A DNA stretch of 64,000 bases, taken from the NCBI GenBank assembly GCA_911728455.2, contig OU452240.1, positions 6,791,352 to 6,855,351 of the forward strand, in the 5' to 3' direction. The notes beneath the pieces were generated by a model, which did not search any database, was not told the origin of the DNA, and saw nothing but the letters and a program-made list of their open reading frames with translations. Made by a program: the position numbers and the translations under genes. The DNA is from Marthasterias glacialis. Taxonomy: Eukaryota > Echinodermata > Asteroidea > Forcipulatida > Asteriidae. Shown here piece by piece: positions 26,761 through 37,875 of the stretch (position 1 is the first letter of the stretch; every line of letters begins with the position of its first letter).

Positions 26761-28050
26761 TGGTGAACTTTATATTTTTTCGAAATGGAGTCATGTCTTG
26801 TCGTTAATTTTTAACAGGTGCGCCTGGATACTAGACACTGACTAGTCTAGCCACAGATTCTCTGAGTGTCCAACTATAGTTGGTTCCAGTTAGGGATTGG
26901 CCAGGCATGGCCAAAGTAAGATTGTACTATGTTGCTCCGTTGTGAGTATAGAGAAAACTTGTTATGTGTGTTTCGAATTAATTTATGAAGATTTTATTCC
27001 TATACAGAGAGAGGAATAATTCGAAGCCCCAGTATGACTATTGGCTAGCTGAAGCTGGTAAGGTGTTATAACAAAATGTTGAAATCTTGTTTTACTATAA
27101 ATAAATAACAATTATAATAATTTAGGGGAGAAAAAAGCTGTTCGCTTACATCAGTAATTTGTAAAAACAGAAAAAAAATAATAATAACAATAATAATAAA
27201 ATAAAATAAATAAATAAATAAAACAAATCCGTCATGAATGCACACTACCCAAGACATAACCTTAATATTTCAAAATGCTGATGTATAATGTTTGGGATAA
27301 TTTTAGAAATACTTTTTGTGTTATTTAGAATGTTCAAAGCAATTTCAAGTCACGTGCGTTATAATAAAGATGTTCAGTTGCCTATATAGAAAGTGGCATT
27401 TAATACCGGAATATTTTCATAAAATATAGTTAAATAGCATGCAGTATTTTCGCAATGAATAACATTCATAACTCATGCTATATTCGAAATTATGTTCAAA
27501 ATGTATATCCGAAAGTTACGTAGCTCTGTTGAATAAATCTTAGGTAGCTGGACGGTATAACTTCTTTGATATATTGATACAGTAAAGTTCTTGAAGAATA
27601 TGGGAACATATTTATCTCCTTTGACAATCCATCTAAAATATTTAGTATAATTGCAGGAACATATTTCTTGTATTCGTGTGAAGAAGGGGAAGGTTCGTCA
27701 GATTGATGAATGTATTTTTATTGTACGGTTGTTTTATTTGCGTCTGCTCATTTGTAAACTGTGACGGCAAACCGTCTAGACACACAGACTAGCCACTCGC
27801 AAATCATCGCAAAATTATTTTATTAATAAATATTACAAAACGATTCAATGGGTCTGTTATGAAGTTCATTTATTCACCAAATTGGCGCTTTGCATAACTA
27901 AGGGGGTAATCTCAAAAGTACTTGTCTTGCGCAGATTCAAATAAACTAGTTAAAATAAACTAGAAGACCTACATAATCAATATTTCATAGTTCTCTTGCT
28001 TTGCATAATTTTCACTTACGCAACAGATTTGATGATTTTATTCTGTAAGT

Positions 28051-28421
28051 ACTCTCTTAATGTAAAAGAGTGAAAATATCACTCTCTTGCCCGAGTGGTG
28101 GTTTAATTTTCACTCTTTTTAGAGTGCAATTCATTCTAGTTTGCTCTTTTAGAGTGAAATTTGAGTGAAGTTCACTCTGAATCGAGTGAAAAAGAAAATA
28201 TTTCCACTCTAAAAAGAGTTGTCCCCCATACCACTCTTTTAAAAGAGCCATATAGTCTTTTTAGAGAGGAAACATTTTCTTTTTCACTCGATTCAGAGTG
28301 AAGTTTACCCAAATTTCACTCTAAAAGAGCAAACTAGAGATAATTGCACTCTTAAAAGAGTGAAAATTACACCACCACTCGGGCAAGAAAGTGATGTTTT
28401 CACTCTTTTACATTAAGAGAG
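28051..28421. mobile_element. Foldback MITE made of CACTCTTTT/AAAAGAGTG words
   Basis: Two arms of about 150-190 bp are near-perfect inverted copies ('ctcttaatgtaaaagagtga' versus 'tcactcttttacattaagag'). Each arm repeats the word AGAGTG/CACTCT many times. A shorter relative lies at 21799-22037. Confidence 0.75.
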
Positions 28422-29439
28422 CAGTCATTTGGTTTAATTAGCTTTTGTAAAAGTGTGTAGCGGGATGGTGGTGCTGGATAAAGACTGACCGTATAATATT
28501 TTGCATTGCTGACGCAAACTCATATAGAACTTGTAGAACCGCTTGTGGAAATGTTTGGAACGGAATGATACATTATAACTTTAAATAAGTTCAGTTAAAG
28601 AACTTAATGATGTTCGTGCAAGTTGTTAGAACCGAAATATATTAATTGCACCAATAATATTACTGTGAAGGCAAGGTTATTTATACCGACATAAGTGAAC
28701 CCATTTGGAACCGAAGTATTGAACGAATAATATCACTACAGATGAGTTCATTTACTAACATAAACTATGAGGAAACATTTAGAGCCGAAATACTGTTGAA
28801 CATATATTATTAGACGGGTTCCAATAACATTAAGGAGATATTTAGGGAGAGAGAGAAGTGTGAATTATAAATAAAGGGACAAAGAAACTGATTGATTGAT
28901 TGATTGATACAAAAAGAGATATAAGAATAATCATGATCGGAATTAACTTATTGAAATATCTTCTTTCAAGTATAACTTATTGTTCACATTTTAAAACTGC
29001 ACTCAAAAGGACAATCTTAAGCTGTAACTATTTACATATTTGTTGTTTATTTATGGGCTTGAGTACTACGATTTTAAAGGCAAATACATTTTCGAGTATC
29101 TTATTTCCACAAATGAATTAAATATTGGCACTTGTCCACAACGTCATCTAGAGGTATAGAGAGGAGAAATTGTAGATAGGTTAAATGCTGTTTATGTTTT
29201 AGGTGCTAATTTTAAATATTAAAAAAAAGCAATTCTCGTAAAAAGTGGCTCTAGTTTGTTAACACCAACGGTTCATACAATAGATTTATCTTTACTTACT
29301 TTGTCTTTATATTTTTTTTAAATTTTACTACTTCTGTATATTTATTTTTATCATTATTATTATTATTATTATTATTTTTATTTTAGTTCTTTATCTTTAT
29401 TTTATTACTGGTATTTTTTTTTTTTTTTTACAAGACCAG

Positions 29440-29880
29440 TCAGTGGCGTGGCCAAGGGGGCAAATGTGTAGCTGCCCCCCGGAACATCTTGTCCCGCGCT
29501 TGACCCCCCCCCCCGGTCAACCTCTGGACACCGTGAAATTTGCTATAATCAGGCAATTTTAACTGAAATTGGGCCGTCTACAAACAGCGGCGTATAGCCA
29601 GGGGGCCTAGGGGGAATGTGCCCCCACGAATTTCCAATGCCCCCTAGGTACCCCCATAAAAATGTAGATTCTTGGAGTTCATTACAAAAACATGGAGCCT
29701 AAGCCCCCACTGAAAAGCAATCCCCCCCCCGTACCCCCCCCCCCCCCCCCCCCAGTGAAAAAAATCATGGCTATGCCGCTGTCTACAAATATAATATGTG
29801 CCCCCCCCCCTTCCTCACTTCCCCCTTCAAAAAAAAATGTTTATGGCAACACCGCTGAGACCAGTTAATTACTGGTCTCC
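29440..29880. repeat. Repeat cluster with several poly-C tracts
   Basis: Poly-C runs occur at about 29505, 29730, 29741 and 29806. The left part shares 'ggacaccgtg' and 'aatttgctataat' with 19812-19960, so it is an interspersed repeat. Confidence 0.65.
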
Positions 29881-30390
29881 TGCGTAGCTCCATTCAACGT
29901 CAGCTCGTCCATCCAGCGGCGATTTGTGTGTGTACCATTACCGTAGGCGGATTATATAATTCAGTTCTTCCCGCATAAGGCGGCGGATAGATACACGGGA
30001 GTCCGTGACGATGGATCCAGTATTCTGATTGCTCTACGTGACTGTGTCCATCGCTAGTCATCATGGCTGACACTTTCTGACATTTGCTGATACCTTAAGC
30101 GACCGACGCCTCAAATACGAAACAGCTTCGGTTGGTCGAAAGATACTCACTAGAGTAAAGAACTGTGTGGTCAAAATTCAGCTTAAAGGAACTAACTAGT
30201 CAAAAGATTCCCCTTAAAGGAACTAGCTTGTTGAAAGTCCCATTGGAGCTGGTTTATTAAAACAGAAACGAGAAAACTATTTTCCTTTTTCTTTAGTTGT
30301 ACTCCATTGTGTTGATGATTCATGTAGTTACTAAGAAGGCATTATGGAAAAAAATGCCAATATTTTGTTCAAATTTATCTTGTTTTGTTG

Positions 30391-30766
30391 AATGACGTGG
30401 CCGAGCGGTCTAGTCCGCCGAACTTTTGTTCTGTAGTTTACAGAATGTAGGTTCGAATCCCGGACTGGCCACTCGCGACACTTGTGTCCTTGAGCAAGAC
30501 ACTTTACCATAATTGCTTTGTCCTTCGGATGGGACGTTAAGCCGTAGGTCCCGTGTACTGTGATGGGTAGTGCACGTAAAAGAACCCAGAACACTTATCG
30601 TGAAAGAGTAGGGGTTTACCCCGGTATTTCTAGTTCAGATAGCAACCATCCTTATCTACAGGTTTCCTCAGGCTTCCGAGCTGTGATTAAGTTCGCTGTG
30701 GAGGCATCCTTGTTTTCATTACCAGAAATTGTTGAGTTTTTTTTAATAATAATAATAAATAATAAC
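30391..30766 (+). mobile_element. tRNA-derived SINE copy close upstream of the signal-peptide exon
   Basis: The A box (TGGCCGAGCGGTC, from 30398) and the B box (GGTTCGAATCC, 30450-30460) are intact, followed by the same body as the SINE at 4190 and a (TAA)n tail near 30745-30766. It ends about 155 bases before the acceptor of the signal-peptide exon. The tRNA-like head is part of the SINE and is not a tRNA gene. Confidence 0.75.
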
Positions 30767-30921
30767 TTCGGTGCTGCGATTGTACTTTTGCTGAGGGTGC
30801 TGTATTGAGGGTGCTGTATTGAGGATGTTTTATTTCAAATTAGCAATGAGTCATAACTCTTTAAAAATCATAGACAAGCTAATCATTTTTTTTTTCATTC
30901 TTATTCTAATTTGTGTATTAG

Positions 30922-31008
30922 ATTCAAAATGACGCAGCTCACGTTGTTGGCCGTTTGTGGCTCTGTTCTTCTACTGGTCGGTCTCACACACTGCACAGAC
31001 GAACAACG
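30922..31008 (+). CDS. Peptide precursor exon 2: end of 5' UTR, start codon and signal peptide
   Basis: A long T-rich tract (about 30885-30919) precedes the AG at 30920-30921. The ATG at 30929 has AAA just before it, so the Kozak -3 position is A. The exon encodes the entire signal peptide plus Thr-Asp-Glu-Gln and two bases of the next Arg codon. It ends at 31008 before the donor GTAAGC. Having the signal peptide alone on one exon is common in small secreted-peptide genes. Only seven bases of 5' UTR lie in this exon, so an upstream non-coding exon is required. Confidence 0.82.
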
Positions 31009-34000
31009 GTAAGCATCATCGTGTCTAGACTCCTCATTCTCCATTACAATCAATGTAACCCAAACCGAGGCTGGATGAAAAATAGTCTGGTACCGTTTTG
31101 TATACTCACTTTTTGAACGAGTCCGTGTTCATGTTCGTATAGGGGCTCGGAAAAAATGGAACATTAAAAGTATATAAAGTACATTTTCTCTTACTGATTT
31201 TACTTTTTTGACAATGCATCCATAATCTTTTAGCTTAGATGTGCCTCGATCTAAAACCTCAAAAGGTAAAAATGAGAAATTCAATTTTTATCAAAGAAAT
31301 CGGTTAAGAATCTCATTCAATAAACAAGAAAGGAAAAAACATCAAGAACAAACAGTTTGTTCCTGGAAATGTGGCTTACGGAAACAGATGCTGTTCTTGA
31401 TTTTCGTCATAAAACACTTTAACTTGGCAGGTAAAACCTTCTCTGTGAGCTTTTTCAATTCCGGTGGGATTGTTGGTCCGGCTTTGACTCTAACCACCCT
31501 CTCGGTTCACTTCATCCCGCCTGGAATTACTCCCAATTCCCTCACGCTGGACGGTCGTAATTCCCGCTGTAATGAGATGAGTTCCCTCAATTGGATTACA
31601 CGGCGCTGGCCTCCCCTCAAGCCGTAAATTCCACTCAAGATTGAACTCACAGATTTTCATCGGCGGAGACTACAAAAAGCTTATTCCATACACAGCCACG
31701 TTATGCTTACAACGTAATGAAGCGGATCAAATCTGTTTGCGAACCCAACCGACTAAACATCTTAACAATTGTTTTCGATCGAGCAGCAAATTTTATTTCG
31801 AGTATCAATTTCGACTGGTTTGTCTCTCAATTTGATTAAAAACCGATAATGTTACAGATTTTTGTCAAGTGACGAGTTACGTTAATTTCAGGGTGTGTGG
31901 AGTTCCATCTATTGACAAATTGCACAAAAGGCATCAACAAGTGGGGCTGGCAAGATTAGATTCTATTCGACATAAATTAAATGATACAACTTTCATCAAT
32001 AACATTTAAAGTTAAAATTGAATCTAGTTTACGGTGGTGACAACCATTTAAGGATTGCCTTTGGAAGAAATTGTGGTCCTGGAAAGAACCGTGGTTGAAA
32101 GTCTCGAAGTTTCGACAGGTGTACTCTGTTTGTCTTCAAGAGAAATGTGCTTTATGCAACAACCATGGAACAACATGCTTAATAATGGTGTGTTGAAAGT
32201 GTGAACTTAATGTGTGTTGGTTATGAAAGGAACAAGGCATGAGCGCAGATACCAATTATGCTTTCAACACACTTGACATCAAAGTGGGAACAAAATGCAT
32301 CCCGTGAAACCAAGCCTGCAACAAATCTCCAGATGGCATCTTCCCACGATTTTCACAATATTTTAGACAGTTTCTTATCATCTTTTATCATTTTCATTTT
32401 AAGTTGTAACAGTTTACTTTTCACTATTCGTCTGAGTCGGAAGAACTGTGGGTAAGGCGCCTCCAGACCATTCAACCCCATGGTCTGAACATCCAAGAAG
32501 GAAATTATTAATTAATTTTTGTCTTTGCCTTCTCCTGTTTTCCACAGATCCCCCCCCCCCACCCTATTTTCTTTAATCTGTCTTATTCACTAATTATTTT
32601 TCCTTCTTTCCTACCTTTGATTATGTCTTTTGTGTTTCCAACCTCTTCTGGTTAAACCAGCCTCTTCCCTCTACCACCCACCCCTCCTTCGTCTCCCTCT
32701 TCATTGTTCATCCCTTGCATCTTCTGACTGCTTTCTGCCTCTCTCTTTTTTACTTCTTTCCACTTGACTGCTTTTGTTACTCCAGCATACGCTTATTGTG
32801 TGTTGTGTTGTGTTGTGTTGTGTTGTCATTTAGCCTTTGCGAAAGACTCTGCTAGGGTCGAAACGTGAGGTCATTAACAATTGTTTTGCATTTATACAAC
32901 AGGTCATTTTGGTCAGTTTACAACAGCTAATTTTATGGTTTTATTGTTTCAGCAAAGAATTCATTTTCAATTTTTTTAAAGAGGAAACAATGTCTACATG
33001 GTGACAGAAATATGGAACAAAACATTTATTGTAACCCAAGAGTTACATTTTTTTTTTACACAACGAAACCTTGGGTTGTGAGGTTTCTCATATTCCATTT
33101 ATTCCAGTTGTCTAAAAGCAAATTAATCTACATGTGTCCAATACGCTTTACCCTAATTTAAACCTCACCTTCACCCGCTTCGTTCTTATTGCCCCATTTA
33201 TTCTTAAGAAAATCAAATGAAATATGCAAATACTCTTCCGGGGTTTATCCAAGTCTAATTTCTCAGCATTATCTCCACATCGTATTTGCCTCAAACAGTA
33301 ATTATTATAATGTGTTTCCGAACGGGTATAAGGGCTATACCGAAGACTTTTCCGGTTTGTGTTTTAGAAGCTGGAAAATGTTAATGACGACTGTATACGG
33401 AAGTGATTAGTGTGTCTTTGTTTGCAATTAATTTTAGCATAATAGTCGATCTATATTCACAAAGCTCGCGGGATGCGCGTTCAAGAGTGCAGAGTTCTCA
33501 CCACGAGGGGAAAATGGGATTTCAAAACTTCCTAATACTTTTAGGATTAATTTTGATGCAAGGCGACGATTTAATTAAACTTCGATTCCCAACGGTGTCT
33601 TCCGATAATCATAGCAATCATCGTTGAGTCAAATTTCATATTGAGTTGACCAAGATAGTGTGGGGTAGACTGCCCTTCGATTTGATTTCATTCAAGTTTT
33701 TCTTTAAGTGCATGCATGCCAAACAGAAAATTTGTTTTCTGAGTCTATAAAAATGCAAGATTGACAGTGACGATACGGAACGTGCAAAATACTCGTTCCA
33801 ATGGTAAAATAACAACAACCTTTAGATTTAAAAGATACACACATACTTTGATATTGCACCAAATTCAGTCACAAATACAACAAAATACATCATATTTTGA
33901 TTTATCGAAATGACAATAAAATTGTTCTACCAGAATATGTAGATTATTATTTATTATCATCTCATACTATTTTGCAAGTGAGTCTGTCAAAACGTTTTCA

Positions 34001-34982
34001 CATGATGAGTTCGTCGATATTATTGTAGCAAACACCAAGTATTAAAAACTCCAGTTACCTTTCTGCCATAAAAGAAGGGGAAAACCTGACTCATGGCAAA
34101 TATTTAAAAAAAAGACCACAAAAAAGAACAATTAGCATCAAATGTTTTATATCAACTGCCCACGCTTAATTTTCTATGGTACTGTCAATATCGCTTTTTA
34201 ACGCCATTTTTCTTCTTTCATAGTTAACCAAAGTAATACACCTTTTTGTTACATTATTTGTGTGCCTTTTCAATATATTGGATCTTACTTACTATATTTT
34301 CAAAGGAGTAAAAGTAATAATACTTTGAGACTGTACATCCATTTTTATTTTCAATGTTTAAGGGAGAAAAGATTAGGGGACAACGACTTCTTCCAAGCAA
34401 CGTACAACGCAGCTCAGGCAAGGCAGAGGCAGCGGGAACTGCAAAGTTATCTGGACGAAAGGATGCAATCTGTGGGTAAAAGAGACGGGTAAGTCCAGGA
34501 ACTAGGATTTGTATTGAAACTGTGATTGTGATCCACTGTGGTTTTTTGTTGTTGTTGATGTTCTTGTTCTTGTTCTTGTCGTTGTCGTTCTTGTTCTTGT
34601 TCTTGTTCTTGTTCTTGTTCTTGTTCTTGTTCTTGTTCTTGTTCTTGTTCTTGTTCTTGTTCTTGTTCTTGTTCTTGTTCTTGTTCTTGTTCTTGTTCTT
34701 GTTGTCGTTGTCGTTGTTGTTCTTGCTGTTGTTGGTGGTGGTGGGGGTGGTGGTGTTGTTGTCCTTGTTGTTTAGTTGCCTTGCTCAAATCCCCATCTCT
34801 CTTATTGCCAAAAACTTCAATAAATTTTTACCAGAAACTAATAAATCCAATGAATTGTCTCAATTTATCACAGGCTTAAAAGGAATTTCGATGATGACGT
34901 ATACCATCAGGAGGGATTAGACAATGAATTTGTCAGAAGACTAATGGCCAAATACTTCGAAGGTCTAGCAAGACGTCGTTAA
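30929..34982 (+). CDS. Secreted neuropeptide-type precursor, 104 aa, joined from three exons; family unassigned
   Basis: The CDS is 30929-31008 + 34363-34488 + 34874-34982 (315 nt including TAA). Every junction is GT-AG and the phases match (2 then 2). Residues 1-22 form a signal peptide: a hydrophobic core rich in Leu/Val ends at Thr-His-Cys, with cleavage likely after Cys22. Residues 28-30 (Glu-Lys-Arg) make a dibasic site. Residues 31-64 form a 34-residue peptide that starts LGDNDFF, has a likely helical Arg/Gln/Glu-rich middle and ends RMQSV. It is followed by Gly65-Lys66-Arg67, so the product should be C-terminally amidated. Residues 68-72 (DGLKR) are a spacer. Residues 73-104 form a Cys-free 32-residue peptide that starts NFDDDVY and ends with three Arg, with an internal Arg-Arg at 90-91. 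The product is predicted to enter the secretory pathway and be cut by prohormone convertases. I do not recognise the family: size, amidation and helix potential recall CRH/DH44 or PDF-type ligands of class B receptors, but this is resemblance only. Confidence 0.8.
32795..32825. repeat. TGTGT pentanucleotide microsatellite
   Basis: About six copies of TGTGT/GTTGT, following a C/T-rich stretch from about 32550 to 32770. Confidence 0.85.
32825..32935. repeat. Interspersed repeat with GAGTCTTTCTC/CTGCTAGGGTC palindrome
   Basis: 'gactctgctagggtcgaaac', 'gtgaggtcattaacaattg' and 'atttatacaacaggtcat' recur, inverted and partly duplicated, at 61848-61985. Confidence 0.6.
34363..34488 (+). CDS. Peptide precursor exon 3: dibasic site, amidated 34-residue peptide, GKR
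   Basis: The acceptor AG is at 34361-34362 after a T-rich run. The first base completes the Arg codon from exon 2. The exon encodes Glu-Lys-Arg, then the 34-residue peptide, then Gly-Lys-Arg and Asp, and ends with two bases of a Gly codon before the donor GTAAGT. The peptide has a block of alternating Arg/Gln near its residues 15-21 (QARQRQR) and an ELQSYLDERM segment that should form an amphipathic helix. Placing a whole mature peptide between matching processing sites in one phase-2/phase-2 exon is strong evidence that the exon is real. Confidence 0.82.
34555..34735. repeat. TTCTTG hexanucleotide microsatellite in the last intron of the peptide gene
   Basis: It is an almost pure run of TTCTTG from about 34588 to 34704, flanked by TTGTCG and TTGTTG variants. 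It reads as Gln-Glu repeats on the minus strand, which is an artefact of the period of six. Confidence 0.9.
34874..34982 (+). CDS. Peptide precursor exon 4: C-terminal acidic peptide and stop
   Basis: The acceptor TTTATCACAG ends at 34873. The exon opens with the last base of the Gly codon, then Leu-Lys-Arg (a processing site), and a 32-residue segment with an acidic N-terminal part (NFDDDVY, GLDNEF) and a basic, hydrophobic end (VRRLMAKYFEGLARRR). TAA is at 34980-34982. A consensus-like donor (AG then GTACGT) follows at 34988, so the 3' UTR may itself be spliced. If it is not, AATAAA signals at 35418-35423 and 35579-35584 could end the transcript. The C-terminal peptide lacks an amidation Gly. 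Confidence 0.8.
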
Positions 34983-35094
34983 ATTAGGTACGTATCTTGC
35001 CACATTCACCTCAGTCTTCTTGAGAAGATTTCTGGTCAGAATTATCTCACATCAAGCTTTTCTCACATAATTTGCCAAATAACATTCCCCAGCA

Positions 35095-35295
35095 TGTCTC
35101 CGGCCCGAACTAACGGGGATCCAAGGTCAGGGGTCAGGAGCAATTTCAGGGTCAACATTACCCTTTTTGAGGTCAAAAACACCCTATGTTGCCCACCGGT
35201 ATTCATGACCCAAAAAGTATCTCACTGACCCGATAATGAGTCTGGCCAAATGGAGCATGCATCCCGGTCAATTCTGACCCAGTATTTTTTTAAAT
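35095..35295. mobile_element. Short foldback-like repeat with GGGTCA/TGACCC words
   Basis: The left half carries AGGTCA, GGGTCA, GGGTCA and AGGTCA. The right half carries TGACCC, TGACCC, GGTCA and TGACCC. The mirrored arrangement resembles the two other word-array elements in the window, but arms are not continuous. Confidence 0.45.
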
Positions 35296-36089
35296 ATATG
35301 GAAAGCAAAAAAATCACACATTTCTGATCTTTGAAAAGTCTGAAGTTTAAGAATCAAGTTTGACAAATGGTAAGCAAATATTAAGAACCCATCATTCAGA
35401 GTTGTTCCCAACATCCAAATAAACCAAACCAGTTAGTGAAGACGAGACACTGGTGAGTCATTTTTTTTTTCCGGGGGCGAGAATTAGCAACAAAATTAAA
35501 ACTGTTTTATCAGGTTGATTGATGCACTTGATTCCTGAAAAGATACAAGAATCGAATTATTTCATTCAGAATTCCCGCAATAAAGCTCCAAGTTGCCTTT
35601 ATTAATGGAATTCTTATCAGTATTTCGAATCTAAGTCACGGCTATGGCACTTAAGGTGTAATTCTCTGGTCTATGAGGACTGATTAATGGATTGTTGAAA
35701 GCAAGATAGGAATCAACAAGTCTGATGTTTTACACTTTAAAAATGCGGTGTACGTGGACTTTGATTTATAGCGTTCAATTTACCCATCGAGACCGTCGTT
35801 ATAAGTGTAACGTCGTAATAGCGTAGCACTTATGAAACACCGTTGTTAGAGTCTGTCGTCATTTTTTTTACGATATTAAAGGAGAGGCTTGCAACAATGG
35901 ATATTTAAATAAATTAATATTTGGTATAACAATTAATTTTTTATCTACTTTTTAAGTATCTCCCAAGACAATTTATTTATTTTTATCAACTATTATTCGT
36001 GACTCGCTTCCTTTTCGATGTAGTCAGATAGGAACTATAAAAAAAAATTCTTTAAATCTGGTCAAAAAAATGAAGGAGAAAAATGGTTT

Positions 36090-36450
36090 AAAGGCAGAAT
36101 ACAGGATTGGTATTCATCAAAACAAAAGATAATTAGTATCAGTCTGAAAGTTTACTGATTATGTAGTTCATACCAGTACATCTCTTCCATGGAAATATTT
36201 CTGTCTGAAATACTGTCAAAGTCGAATAAATAGAGTTTGAAGACTCCGATTTCACTTTCGATTGTAACAATCGAAATTAGGGACAATGTGTTTACATGCT
36301 GAAAAGTGTGCACGGTTTTTCACTATTTTCTCCTGACTCGGACGACGGATTGGGCCCAAATGTCCACATGATTGTTTTCTCATGTATATATTGAATCACA
36401 CCAAGTCAGAGCACTGCACAGCCTTACCAAATCTACATTTTACCTTTAAA
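36090..36450. mobile_element. Interspersed repeat family E
   Basis: It contains 'atatttctgtctgaaatact', 'acaatcgaaattagggacaa' and 'tcctgactcggacgacggat'. The same ordered blocks recur at 39985-40300 and 47385-47735. No TIRs could be fixed with confidence. Confidence 0.65.
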
Positions 36451-36801
36451 TCAAACCAGAAACATACGTAAAGTGTATTTGTGGCCTTGATTTAATTTCG
36501 AATGATATTTTACCGGCCGGTAATGCCGTCCATAATTGAATAGGTTGCATATGTTCGTGTACGTGACGTTTTCTCCAGAAGACTTTGCAAATCTTGATTC
36601 ATGTCCAGGTTTTTAGACGCAACGTTTTTGCTATCGGAAAAAAATATAGACGAAATTTTATGATGCTTTATGCTTTATGCTTTATGTTTTATTTCGGATC
36701 AATCATATAAGAAAAAGTGCGATTAAGTGGTGGGGGTCTCCAAAAAGCAAGGCCTGTCGAGCGAAGACCCCCATAATGTACATAGTTTAAAGGATTATGA
36801 A

Positions 36802-37015
36802 AAAATAGGTCACTTGCTAACAATGGCTGGATTCTCAACGTGACATCACATGCATTACAACCAAGAGTGAATTTGTTAATAGAAGAACACATATTTGTCA
36901 TTCCTTTGGCAGACCCAATCCCAGAACAATTGTTTTGTGGAAAAGCTCAGGAAACATGTAATGCATTGTGATGTCACGTTGAGAATCCAGCCATGTTAGC
37001 AAGGTGACCTATTTT
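36802..37015. repeat. Inverted repeat, 57-bp arms around a 99-base centre
   Basis: The arms 36802-36858 and 36958-37015 complement each other with few mismatches ('ggctggattctcaacgtgac' versus 'gtcacgttgagaatccagcc'). Confidence 0.78.
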
Positions 37016-37143
37016 GGGGGGCGTTCCTGAAGACTGTTATTTTTTTAAAGAAAACAAATTATGCGAAAAATACACAGGAATGCAAAAAAAACATCTTACA
37101 TGTGAATCGTTTTATAAAAATCAAAAGGTGTAACATAAAAGCA

Positions 37144-37445
37144 TTAAAGCCCATATTCACTTTTGGGAACACCGAAAAACAAAATGTTCATAGATTTGCA
37201 CATAACTATCGTTTTCGTATAATTAGAGAAATAAGATCCACAAATGATTTTTCGTCTCATGAGACGAAAACTCCGGCCGTTAGAATGAATACAAAAACGC
37301 TGAATGACTTTGTATTGTTTTCTCGTAAAGGAAACAATGAAATGAGCTGAAACTTTCGCAGGTTGATTTTATTAAATAACTCTTGATGCTCATAAGGTAT
37401 GGAAGTATTTCCAGACACTTTACCAATAGTGTATAATGACTTTAA
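37144..37445. mobile_element. MITE family D, diverged copy
   Basis: 'ttaaagcccatattcact' at left, 'ttttcgtctcatgagacgaa' core and 'tgacttt' at right. More divergent than the other four. Confidence 0.55.
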
Positions 37446-37616
37446 TACTGTGTATTTCAGTAGACATTTAAGTTACACAAGCAACAAGGACTAGGACAAA
37501 AAAACAAAGACGTACTGCATAGCAGTATAAGTATTGTTCACGAAAATCAACCGGCAGAAGGGGGTTATACTATTAGGTAAATAAAATAAAGTACATGTAA
37601 CCATAATAAAAACAAG

Positions 37617-37875
37617 TCAGCCATCTAAATATTTTCCCCGTAAAATACACTTCAATTTTAGTTTGAATAAACGACAACTGTTAACACATTTTATCTCATT
37701 ATCAAAAGAACTCCATAACTTAGGACCTTGATAACGAGTTGATTTTTGAGCAAATGAAGTACGTGTGAATTGGTTATGGATGTCATATTGATAATTATTT
37801 GTACGTCGGTAGGTGCCAAAATGAGATTGTTCGTAAAGATCTGTCTGTCTAAAATGACGTCAAAAACTAAACACA
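37617..37875 (-). pseudogene. LINE ORF2 C-terminal remnant (second family)
   Basis: On the minus strand an open frame reads HNQFTRTSFAQKSTRYQGPK, LWSSFDNEIKCVNS and FKLKLKCILRGKYLDG then TGA at 37619-37617. The pattern RyqGPkLWnsl..eik...s...FK..LK matches the end of reverse-transcriptase proteins in non-LTR elements. An AT-rich tail with AATAAA-like words follows the stop. It differs from the 2.7-kb remnant, so it is another family. The upstream RT domain is not found. Confidence 0.65.

Larger units (their letters stand above)
11232..30921 (+). other. Putative first intron of the peptide gene, repeat-filled
   Basis: I see no convincing coding exon on either strand here. The stretch holds MITE-like elements, foldbacks, SINE copies, homopolymer tracts and AT-rich unique DNA, listed separately. 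Parts with nothing identified include about 11300-12650, 14820-15900, 18000-18650, 22450-24940 and 26800-28040. Confidence 0.45.

Noticed and set aside
30391..30470. tRNA gene with A and B boxes
   Set aside because: It is the head of a SINE with a shared body and (TAA)n tail, and the acceptor stem does not close.
31241..31627. 128-codon frame in the intron of the peptide gene
   Set aside because: No splice support or recognised motif, and it would break the consistent phases of the flanking exons.
34447..34788. Minus-strand frame with long Gln-Glu repeat
   Set aside because: It is the TTCTTG microsatellite within an intron read in a frame without stops.
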